The notes beneath the pieces are model-generated. The model ran no database searches and was not told the DNA's origin. It was given only the letters and a program-made list of their open reading frames with translations. Of a stretch of DNA of 6,399 nucleotides, positions 1 to 5,400 are shown one piece after another; position 1 is the stretch's first letter; each line of letters begins with the position of its first letter. The stretch spans positions 1 through 6,399 of the forward strand of contig SXPW01000120.1 in assembly GCA_005793785.1 (NCBI GenBank), written 5' to 3'. The stretch comes from Actinomycetota bacterium. Its GTDB lineage: Bacteria; Actinomycetota; Acidimicrobiia; Acidimicrobiales; Ilumatobacteraceae. The position numbers and the translations under genes are program-made.

Positions 1-59
1 AGTCCTTCGAACACACTGCCATCCGCCAGCACCAGAAGTGCGGGTTGCCTCGCGCTCAT
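1..59 (-). CDS. carA: Carbamoyl-phosphate synthase small subunit, N-terminal fragment (runs off the left edge)
   Basis: Only the first 19 codons and two bases of the next are in the window. They read MSARQPALLVLADGSVFEG, which matches the usual CarA amino terminus (a short strand, then 'LADGSVFEG'). CarA is the glutaminase subunit of carbamoyl-phosphate synthase. It supplies ammonia to CarB, and the product carbamoyl phosphate feeds PyrB, encoded two genes upstream. The ATG at 57-59 overlaps the pyrC stop in an ATGA junction. A purine-rich Shine-Dalgarno sequence (GGAAGGAG, 70-77) lies ten bases upstream of the ATG, inside the pyrC coding region. The catalytic triad and the rest of the protein are outside the window. 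The call rests on a short peptide plus operon context, which is conserved in actinobacteria (pyrR-pyrB-pyrC-carA). Confidence 0.88.
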   Translation of the reverse strand, partial: MSARQPALLVLADGSVFEG

Positions 60-68
60 CGCTGAGCG
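53..68 (-). promoter_or_regulatory. Possible hairpin over the carA start codon (pyrC-carA junction)
   Basis: On the transcribed strand, CGCTCA (68-63) and TGAGCG (58-53) are perfect inverted repeats around a GCGA loop (62-59), giving a six-base-pair stem capped by a GNRA-type tetraloop. The carA ATG (59-57) lies at the loop-stem border, and the Shine-Dalgarno sequence ends two bases upstream of the stem. A ribosome finishing pyrC must open this stem, so it could make carA initiation depend on pyrC translation. The repeat is seen directly; the regulatory role is inference, and a stem this short could arise by chance. Confidence 0.4.
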
Positions 69-1357
69 ACTCCTTCCAACACCGTGGCGGTGCCGTTGTA
101 CAGCGTGTGCCGAACCTTCCCGCGCAGGGACATTCCAACGAACGGCGTATTGCGGCTCTTGCTCACGAGCGAATCAGGAGACACCGTCCACGACGCAGCG
201 GGATCGAACACGACGAGATTCGCCGGTGCTCCGACTTCGACGTCGCGACCGTGACGGTCCGAAATCCCGGCGATGCGCGCCGGATGTATGGACATGATGC
301 GCACGAGATGTTCGAGGTCGATGTTCAGGACTCCGAGTGTGACTCCGAGCGCGGTTTCGAGTCCCACCATGCCCGGCGGTGCCTGGTCGAGGGCGAGTTC
401 CTTGTCGCGCCGCGGATGCGGTGCGTGATCGGTGGCGAGTGCATCGATGGTGCCGTCCAGCACACCGGCGCGCAGGGCGGCGATGTCCGCGTGCGAACGC
501 AATGGCGGATTCACCTTGAACACCGTGTCGAACGTGCTCAACCGCGAATCGTCGAGCGAGAGGTGATGGGGCGTCACCTCGGCGGTGACTGGGAGACCAT
601 CGCGTTTGGCAGCTCGAACGAGTTCCACGCTGCGTGCCGTCGAGAGATGCAAAAAGTGCACGCGTGCACCGGTGAGTCGGCACAACTCGATGTCCCGATA
701 CACCATGAGTTCCTCCGCGATCGAGGGCCAACCCGGGAGGCCCAGCGTGGTGCAACACGGACACTCGTTCATCACCGCACCCTTGGTGAGACTCGCCACT
801 TCGCAGTGTTGGGCCAGGGTGATGTCGAGTCCCTTTGCATATTCCATCGCTCGACGCATCAGCAGATCGTCCTGGACTCCGTTGCCGTCGTCGGTGAAGA
901 TCCGCACTCCTGCCGTGGCCAGTTCGGCCATCGGCGCCAGTGCCTCACCCTTGCGGCCGAGCGTGATGCACCCACTGGGAACCACCTCCAGGATTCCGGC
1001 ACGTCGACCTTGCTCACGAACGAAATCGATCACGGCGACGCTGTCCTGCGCCGGATCGGTGTTCGGCATCGCCACGAGCGCGGTGTAGCCGCCCATCGCA
1101 CCGGCACGACTCCCGGTTTCGATCGTCTCGGCTTCCTCCTTGCCGGGTTCGCGGAGATGAGCGTGAAGGTCGACGAACCCCGGCGCGACGACGCAGTCCG
1201 TTGCATCGATCGTCGTACCGCCCGCGATTCGCTCCCCCACCTCGACGATGACGCCGCGCTCGATTGCCACTTCGCCTCGCCGCTCCCCCTGCGAGTCGAC
1301 GATCGTGCCACCCTTCAACACCACTCGTTCCGTCGACGCAGCCGAGCCGACGGTCAC
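56..1357 (-). CDS. pyrC: Dihydroorotase, type I (catalytically complete)
   Basis: A 433-residue amidohydrolase that cyclises N-carbamoyl-aspartate to dihydroorotate, the third step of UMP synthesis, in the cytoplasm. The metal-binding motif HAHLREPG at 65-72 supplies H65 and H67, with R69 for substrate binding. PNTDP at 98-102 contributes N99. D157 in FTDDG, H184 in AQHCE, H237 in FLHLST and D310 in ATDHAPH complete the binuclear zinc site. Their spacing equals that of the six ligands of the Bacillus-type enzyme, shifted by six residues. NPPLR (283-287) and PPGMVGLET (327-335) are also typical. The full ligand set argues against the inactive, structural DHOase homologues that accompany some PyrB proteins. 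The start is GTG at 1357, overlapping the pyrB stop as GTGA, with AGGTGG at 1362-1367 as ribosome-binding site. A small cysteine cluster (C199, C201, C202) lies in the loop before LGLPGWPS; its meaning is unknown. Confidence 0.97.
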   Translation of the reverse strand: MTVGSAASTERVVLKGGTIVDSQGERRGEVAIERGVIVEVGERIAGGTTIDATDCVVAPGFVDLHAHLREPGKEEAETIETGSRAGAMGGYTALVAMPNTDPAQDSVAVIDFVREQGRRAGILEVVPSGCITLGRKGEALAPMAELATAGVRIFTDDGNGVQDDLLMRRAMEYAKGLDITLAQHCEVASLTKGAVMNECPCCTTLGLPGWPSIAEELMVYRDIELCRLTGARVHFLHLSTARSVELVRAAKRDGLPVTAEVTPHHLSLDDSRLSTFDTVFKVNPPLRSHADIAALRAGVLDGTIDALATDHAPHPRRDKELALDQAPPGMVGLETALGVTLGVLNIDLEHLVRIMSIHPARIAGISDRHGRDVEVGAPANLVVFDPAASWTVSPDSLVSKSRNTPFVGMSLRGKVRHTLYNGTATVLEGVAQR

Positions 1358-2301
1358 GATGCCACCTGTGCAAGGTGGGAGGCGGACGACTCGCCAGCCA
1401 GCAGGTCGAACAACACCGCCATGCGTACCGACACACCGTTCGACACCTGCTGGTGAATCAGCGAGTTGGCGATCGTCGATGGGTCCACCATCATCTCGAC
1501 ACCACGGTTCATCGGACCGGGATGCATCAACACCGCGTGTTGCGGAAGCTTGGCCACTCGTGTGGTGTCGAGACCGAACGTCTCGGCATACTCACGCAGG
1601 TTGGGCACGTGGCCCTGCGCCATCCGCTCGCTTTGTAGACGCAACATGTACAGGATGTCCGTCTCCCCGAGCATCGGATCGAGACGATGCGACACCTCGA
1701 CGGGCCAATGTGACACATCCGGTGGCAGCAAGGTGGGTGGCGCCACGAGAACGACCCGCGCGCCGAGCATGGCGAAAGCGGCGATGTTGCTCCTCGCAAC
1801 GCGACTGTGCTTGATGTCGCCGACGATGGTGAGCGTGAGCCCGTCGAATCGTTCCCGACGCAGGGCTTGTCGCACCGTGAAGCAATCCACGAGCGCCTGG
1901 GTCGGATGTTGGTGCCACCCATCACCGGCGTTCACCACCGAAGCCGACGTCCATTCGCTGATCTGCCACGGGATTCCCGTCGATTTGTGTCGCACGACGA
2001 AGGCGTCCACACCCAGGTCGGTGATGGTTTCGACCGTGTCGCGCAAACTCTCACCTTTGTTCACGCTCGAGGTGGACACACTGAACGTCATCGTGTCGGC
2101 AGAAAGGCGTTTCGCCGCGGTCTCGAAGGAGAGTCGCGTTCGCGTCGAGTCCTCGAAGAACAGGCTCACCACCGTTCGTCCCCGCAGTGCCGGCACCTTG
2201 GGCACCGGACGGCTGTTCACCTCCACCATGTGGTTGGTGAGATCCAACAATCGAACTAGTCCCTCGTAGCCGAGTTCGTCGATACTCCGGAGATGCTTCA
2301 C
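1354..2301 (-). CDS. pyrB: Aspartate carbamoyltransferase catalytic subunit
   Basis: A 315-residue enzyme that condenses carbamoyl phosphate with aspartate to form N-carbamoyl-aspartate, the committed step of pyrimidine synthesis. The carbamoyl-phosphate loop FFEDSTRTRLSFE is at 48-60 (STRTR 52-56). The mobile 80s loop SSVNKGESL is at 78-86 with the catalytic lysine K82. HPTQALVD at 132-139 and GDIKHSRVARSN at 161-172 mark the domain interface and aspartate domain. MLRLQSER at 219-226 is the 240s-type loop, and LMHPGPMNRGVE at 258-269 is the C-terminal signature. Length is normal for a catalytic chain. No regulatory pyrI gene follows; the next gene is pyrC. The GTG start at 2301 overlaps the pyrR stop as GTGA. 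An imperfect GGGG-type ribosome-binding site lies six bases upstream of it. Control is expected through the PyrR leader upstream of pyrR, not through an allosteric PyrI partner. Confidence 0.98.
   Translation of the reverse strand: MKHLRSIDELGYEGLVRLLDLTNHMVEVNSRPVPKVPALRGRTVVSLFFEDSTRTRLSFETAAKRLSADTMTFSVSTSSVNKGESLRDTVETITDLGVDAFVVRHKSTGIPWQISEWTSASVVNAGDGWHQHPTQALVDCFTVRQALRRERFDGLTLTIVGDIKHSRVARSNIAAFAMLGARVVLVAPPTLLPPDVSHWPVEVSHRLDPMLGETDILYMLRLQSERMAQGHVPNLREYAETFGLDTTRVAKLPQHAVLMHPGPMNRGVEMMVDPSTIANSLIHQQVSNGVSVRMAVLFDLLAGESSASHLAQVAS
1362..1378 (-). promoter_or_regulatory. Possible hairpin sequestering the pyrC ribosome-binding site
   Basis: At the 3' end of pyrB, CCACCT (1378-1373) and AGGTGG (1367-1362) form a perfect six-base-pair inverted repeat around the five-base loop TGCAC. 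The right arm is the best Shine-Dalgarno candidate for pyrC, four bases before its GTG. Folding would hide it, and a ribosome translating the last pyrB codons would open it, which is a classical arrangement for translational coupling. The repeat is seen directly; coupling is inferred. The segment also encodes pyrB residues, so the pairing may be coincidental. Confidence 0.45.
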
Positions 2302-2849
2302 GAGGCACCCCGGGTCTCGTCGTCGACCTCCGTTTGCGTGGTGCGGGTGACCACGACACCTTCCTTGGTTGCGCGAACGTCGTCGCTGACGTGCGTCGGC
2401 AAGTTCTTCCCGACGTAGTCCGGTCGAATGGGAAGCTCGCGATGGCCCCGGTCGACGAGCACGGCAAGTTGTACGGCGCGTGGCCGTCCGAACGTGTTGA
2501 TTCCCTCCAACGCAGCACGCACCGTTCGCCCGGTGAAGAGCACGTCATCGACGAGCACGACGGTCGCCCCGTCCACGGGGAAATGGATTCGGCTGATTGC
2601 GCCGGGCACCACGGGTCGAATTCCGATGTCATCGCGATACATGCTCACATCGAGATAGCCGAGCGGGATCTGGTTCGACGGCTGGATACTCCGCAACGAC
2701 TCAACGATGGCTTCGGCGAGCCAGGCCCCGCCACGCTGCAATCCGACGATGGCTATACCGTCGCGACCGTGTTGCCGTTCGACGATTTCATGAGCGATGC
2801 GAGTGACGGCCCGTTTGACGTCGTCGGCCGACATCACTGTGTTGCTCAC
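2298..2849 (-). CDS. pyrR: Bifunctional pyr operon RNA-binding regulator / uracil phosphoribosyltransferase
   Basis: PyrR senses UMP/UTP, binds a specific hairpin in pyr mRNA and may also convert uracil plus PRPP to UMP. From the chosen start it has 183 residues, the usual length. LDVSMYRDD (66-74) is a PyrR-typical stretch. The PRPP-binding loop VVLVDDVLFTGRT is at 97-109, followed by RAALE. LVDRGHRELPIRPDYVGKNLPT-like residues at 131-152 carry the second conserved block, including the basic residues expected near the RNA face. GTG at 2849 was chosen because AGGAG (2856-2860) lies six bases upstream of it. An in-frame GTG at 2885 would add 12 residues, but those bases form the regulatory hairpin and no good ribosome-binding site precedes it. 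An ATG five codons into the gene is a third option. PyrR is the first gene of the pyr block, so it probably controls its own translation. Confidence 0.96.
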   Translation of the reverse strand: MSNTVMSADDVKRAVTRIAHEIVERQHGRDGIAIVGLQRGGAWLAEAIVESLRSIQPSNQIPLGYLDVSMYRDDIGIRPVVPGAISRIHFPVDGATVVLVDDVLFTGRTVRAALEGINTFGRPRAVQLAVLVDRGHRELPIRPDYVGKNLPTHVSDDVRATKEGVVVTRTTQTEVDDETRGAS

Positions 2850-2855
2850 CGGTTT

Positions 2856-2860
2856 CTCCT
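2856..2860 (-). promoter_or_regulatory. pyrR Shine-Dalgarno sequence (decides the start)
   Basis: AGGAG lies six bases before the GTG at 2849 and one base after the 3' arm of the PyrR-binding hairpin. It supports the 183-residue PyrR over the longer reading. Its position suggests that a PyrR-stabilised hairpin would block the 30S subunit sterically. Confidence 0.8.
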
Positions 2861-2861
2861 G

Positions 2862-2892
2862 CCGTGTGAGCCTCACGGGACTCACTTCACGG
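2862..2892 (-). promoter_or_regulatory. PyrR-binding RNA hairpin (translational operator of the pyr operon)
   Basis: On the mRNA strand, positions 2882-2869 read AGUCCCGUGAGGCU. This matches the PyrR-binding-loop consensus ARUCCNGNGAGGYU at all 14 positions. It folds into the expected architecture. The lower stem is CCGU (2892-2889) with ACGG (2865-2862). A 5' purine bulge GAA (2888-2886) follows. The upper stem is seven pairs, GUGAGUC (2885-2879) with GGCUCAC (2872-2866), including one U-G pair. The hexaloop is CCGUGA (2878-2873), fitting CNGNGA. The hairpin sits between the stop of the membrane protein gene and the pyrR ribosome-binding site. No terminator with a U-run follows, so attenuation of the Bacillus kind is unlikely and UMP/UTP-dependent translational repression, as known for mycobacterial pyrR leaders, is the best reading. 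Sequence and fold are seen directly; the mechanism is inferred. Confidence 0.92.
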
Positions 2893-2897
2893 TTGCT

Positions 2898-4355
2898 TCA
2901 GCGTACTCGTCGGTAGACCGTCCACCAGTCATTGCCGTACACCACGTCGAACGCACCACTCTCCAACGACCAATCCGAGGCGGTTTCACCCTCCGGATTC
3001 CGCGGGAGAACGACATACTGCACCTCGTCGGCAAAGGGCAGGCGATCACCCTTGGCGAACACGTTCGGACCATAGAGGACCCGTCGAAACGGTACGGGAA
3101 ACGCATAGATCCGTTCGCGACGCGCCATGTGCGCAGTCAGGGTGTGGAACGCCGAGACCACGGCATCGGCGGGAATCTGGTCCATTGCGTCGTGGGCGGC
3201 AGTCACTGCCGGGTGGCTCGGTGACCACGAGGGATACTCCACGCGCATGAACGGCAATGGAGTCCACATCGCGGCACAGACCACGCTGCACGCCAACAAC
3301 GCGGACACGAGCCAGGTACGCAGGTGTGTTGCCACCCTCGACACCGCGTACACCGAGCCCCCCACCACGATGGGCACGAACTGCACGGCGTAGTGGTATT
3401 CGATCTGATGCTGGTACCAGAACGTGCTCACCAGATTGGAGGCGAGTGGCAACGTCCCGAGCAAGACCACCTCTGGCCGAAGCAGGACGAGGAAGCCGGC
3501 AGGTGCCAGCAACTGCACGACGTACCACGGGCGTTCACCGCCGACGAGGTGGCGGAGCACCTTGTCCGGGCGCGTGAACGTCGTGCGCAACAATCCACCG
3601 AATCCGCCGAACGGGAGCCGCCACTCGTTGCGATATGGGACGCCGACGATTCCGCGCATCACGACGAACAGCAGGAGAAAGCCGATCCACGCCGACAAAG
3701 CGATGGTGAGCAAGCCGATCCTGCGGTCACGGCGAATCGTCACCCATGCGCCGAGGGACATGACGAAGAGTGCCGTGTCCTCCTTGACCATGAGGATGAG
3801 GACGACCGCCATCGCGTACTGCATCCAGCGATACGACACTGCCGCGTACAGCACCCACGCAATGAGTGGTGCCAATGCGGCATCGGGGTGGAAATTTTCC
3901 AAACCCGTGTAGGTGAGGGCGGGATGCAACAGGTACGCGAGCACCGCAGCACACGACATCGGCTGGGAACCAAGGAGGTGTTTCGACAACTTCCATATCG
4001 GCAGCGCGCCACTCGCGAGCACTGCCGCCTGCACCACGAAGAGGAGTCCGGTGGATCCGAACAACCAATAGAGCGGCACGAGAGGCAAGAGGATGAACGA
4101 CGTGTGGTCGCCGAACAGATTGCGACCCATCAGCGTCACGAACGGCGCCTTCCCCTGCGACAACAACCAGACGCCCTGGTCGTACAAACCGAAGTCGTAC
4201 GCCGAGGTGCCCAACCCGAAGTGGCTCCGAGTCGTTCGTAGCGCCAGCCACATGCCGTACAGGAGGCTGCTGCAAAAAGCCGCCGTGTGCCACACGGTCA
4301 CCTGTGACCATCTACGGTGCACCGCCGCCAGCGTCTCGCGCAGGTCGACCGCCAT
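2898..4355 (-). CDS. DUF2079-type polytopic membrane protein, putative GT-C-like glycosyltransferase
   Basis: A 485-residue protein with about ten hydrophobic segments (roughly 22-40, 86-102, 103-120, 134-150, 161-178, 180-200, 212-234, 278-311 as two, 322-340 and 347-365). A hydrophilic C-terminal domain of about 115 residues follows, probably on the outer face of the membrane. The first loop carries YDFGLYDQGVW (53-63) and FGDHTS (81-86). FHPD (155-158), KED (191-193) and EYHYAVQFVP (319-328) follow. This pattern is that of predicted membrane proteins of the DUF2079 family, whose acidic first loop resembles GT-C transferases that use lipid-linked sugars. The substrate is unknown and the activity is inferred from the fold type only. 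The ATG at 4355 is the first possible start after the in-frame nusB TAG, ten bases upstream, and has no clear Shine-Dalgarno sequence, so reinitiation by nusB ribosomes is likely. Its stop is five bases before the PyrR hairpin. It has no evident link to pyrimidine synthesis. Confidence 0.85.
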   Translation of the reverse strand: MAVDLRETLAAVHRRWSQVTVWHTAAFCSSLLYGMWLALRTTRSHFGLGTSAYDFGLYDQGVWLLSQGKAPFVTLMGRNLFGDHTSFILLPLVPLYWLFGSTGLLFVVQAAVLASGALPIWKLSKHLLGSQPMSCAAVLAYLLHPALTYTGLENFHPDAALAPLIAWVLYAAVSYRWMQYAMAVVLILMVKEDTALFVMSLGAWVTIRRDRRIGLLTIALSAWIGFLLLFVVMRGIVGVPYRNEWRLPFGGFGGLLRTTFTRPDKVLRHLVGGERPWYVVQLLAPAGFLVLLRPEVVLLGTLPLASNLVSTFWYQHQIEYHYAVQFVPIVVGGSVYAVSRVATHLRTWLVSALLACSVVCAAMWTPLPFMRVEYPSWSPSHPAVTAAHDAMDQIPADAVVSAFHTLTAHMARRERIYAFPVPFRRVLYGPNVFAKGDRLPFADEVQYVVLPRNPEGETASDWSLESGAFDVVYGNDWWTVYRRVR

Positions 4356-4364
4356 AGACGAGTT

Positions 4365-4817
4365 CTAGTCGGTGGAGGGTGTGCCACCGCGCGTCGATCG
4401 CGCGATCGCTGAAAGGATCCCGTTGACGAAACGACCCGAATCGTCCGTCCCGTATCGCTTCGCCAGGCCCACGGCTTCGTTGATCACCACGGCGGTCGGA
4501 GTGTCCGGTCGGCCGAGCAACTCGAACGTCCCGACGCGCAATACGTTTCGATCGGTGGTCGCCATTCTTTCGATGGACCATGCGTGACTGTGTTCGGACA
4601 GCAGTTGGTCGATTCGCTCTCGAAGCCTCGTCACGCCTTCGATGAGGAGCAGCGTCAGCGCATCGAGCGGAACCTGGATTCGCTCGACGACTTCGCTCGG
4701 TGCACACGACCGAACGTCGGCTTCGAACAGGATGTTCAATGCCCGTTCGCGGGCGTCGGAACGCGGGTCGAAGTCGCGGTTCCAGTCGACGTCATCGTCC
4801 GACGGAATGCTCGTCAC
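4365..4817 (-). CDS. nusB: Transcription antitermination factor NusB
   Basis: A 150-residue, mostly helical RNA-binding protein. With NusE (S10) it binds boxA in rRNA leaders and supports antitermination and ribosomal RNA synthesis. ARERALNILFEAD at 22-34 is the arginine-rich first helix that contacts boxA RNA. W80 and ERM (83-85) precede DRNVLRVGTFEL at 89-100. The C-terminal signature INEAVGLAKRYGTDDS starts at 112 and continues into FVNGIL (130-135). About 20 extra acidic residues precede the first helix, which is common in actinobacterial homologues. The start is GTG at 4817, 19 bases after the efp stop. No strong ribosome-binding site is visible there, but no other in-frame start exists before the conserved helix. 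The gene ends in TAG, and the next gene continues in the same frame. Its position after efp is a conserved actinobacterial arrangement. Confidence 0.96.
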   Translation of the reverse strand: MTSIPSDDDVDWNRDFDPRSDARERALNILFEADVRSCAPSEVVERIQVPLDALTLLLIEGVTRLRERIDQLLSEHSHAWSIERMATTDRNVLRVGTFELLGRPDTPTAVVINEAVGLAKRYGTDDSGRFVNGILSAIARSTRGGTPSTD

Positions 4818-4836
4818 TGCGTTGGCTCGGGCCGAC

Positions 4837-5400
4837 TCAGACGCGTGTCACGTAGTCACCCGTGCGGGTGTCGACTTTGACTCGGTCTCCGATGTTGATG
4901 AAGAGCGGCACTTGGATGACCTTGCCGGTTTGCAGGGTTGCCGGCTTGCGGGCGCCCGAGACGCGGTCGCCCTGAATCCCGGGTTCGGTCTGGGTGATGG
5001 TGAGTTCGACCGATGCCGGAATCTCCACCGCGACGATTTCGTTGCCGAAGAGTGCGATCTGTGCGGTTGCCGACTCGACGAGGTAGTCGGCGGCGTCCCC
5101 GAGTGTGACGGGTTGGATGTTGATCTGTTCGTAGGTGTCGGTATCCATGAAGACGAACTCTTCGCCCTCCTTGTACAGGAATTGCATGTCGCGACGATCG
5201 ATGATCGCCTGCTCGACGCGTACGCCCGCGTTGAAGGTTCGCTCGATGACCGCACCCGTGCGAACGTTTCGCAACTTGGTTCGCACGAACGCTCCACCCT
5301 TGCCTGGCTTCACGTGCTGGAACTCGACGACGCTGAACAGACCCTTGTCCAACTCGAGGGTGAGACCGTTCCTTAGTTCGTTGGTGCTAATTGCAGGCAC
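4837..5400 (-). CDS. efp: Translation elongation factor P
   Basis: A 187-residue, three-domain protein that enters the ribosomal E site and relieves stalling at proline runs. The N-terminal KOW-like domain (about 1-64) begins with the typical ISTNELRNGL. The loop HVKPGKGGAF (29-38) places lysine K34 at the tip that approaches the peptidyl-tRNA CCA end. OB domains II and III follow. The family signature K-x-A-x4-G-x2-[LIV]-x-V-P-x2-[LIV]-x2-G fits residues 152-171 exactly. GTG at 5400 was chosen because AAAGGA lies six bases upstream and the reading begins at the conserved N terminus. The start lies 28 bases inside the 3' end of the peptidase gene, implying co-translation. The loop is PGKGG rather than the PGKGP described for many actinobacteria with unmodified lysine. 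No lysine-modifying enzyme gene is in the window, so the modification state is open. Confidence 0.98.
   Translation of the reverse strand: MPAISTNELRNGLTLELDKGLFSVVEFQHVKPGKGGAFVRTKLRNVRTGAVIERTFNAGVRVEQAIIDRRDMQFLYKEGEEFVFMDTDTYEQINIQPVTLGDAADYLVESATAQIALFGNEIVAVEIPASVELTITQTEPGIQGDRVSGARKPATLQTGKVIQVPLFINIGDRVKVDTRTGDYVTRV

Noticed and set aside
38..1456. Long plus-strand open frame of 472 codons opposite pyrC
   Set aside because: It is antisense to a fully conserved dihydroorotase with all metal ligands. Its translation is rich in Arg, His and Asp with no recognisable domain, as expected for a high-GC shadow frame.
2302..2320. Bulged hairpin over the pyrB ribosome-binding site (CGAG with CTCG, plus ACC with GGT)
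   Set aside because: Only four plus three pairs with a two-base bulge and a three-base loop; too weak to list beside the cleaner stems at pyrC and carA.
2850..2885. Longer PyrR starting at the in-frame GTG at 2885 (195 residues)
   Set aside because: The extra 12 codons coincide with the PyrR-binding hairpin and have no typical ribosome-binding site, while GTG 2849 has AGGAG at ideal spacing and gives the normal family length.
2850..2897. Rho-independent terminator or attenuator in the pyrR leader
   Set aside because: The only hairpin here is not followed by a U-run, and it matches the PyrR binding loop with the ribosome-binding site immediately after it.
2900..2905. TACGCT on the minus strand as a -10 box for a local pyrR promoter, which would start transcription about at the hairpin
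   Set aside because: It fits the loose TANNNT pattern and the position is attractive, but no acceptable -35 element is found at normal spacing (ATGACT at 2927-2932 is 21 bases away). 5'-end mapping would be needed.
2334..4241. Plus-strand frames of about 300 codons opposite pyrR and the DUF2079 gene (2334-3224, 3324-4241)
   Set aside because: The minus-strand readings give recognisable PyrR and membrane protein features. The plus-strand products are low-complexity, charged and without family motifs.
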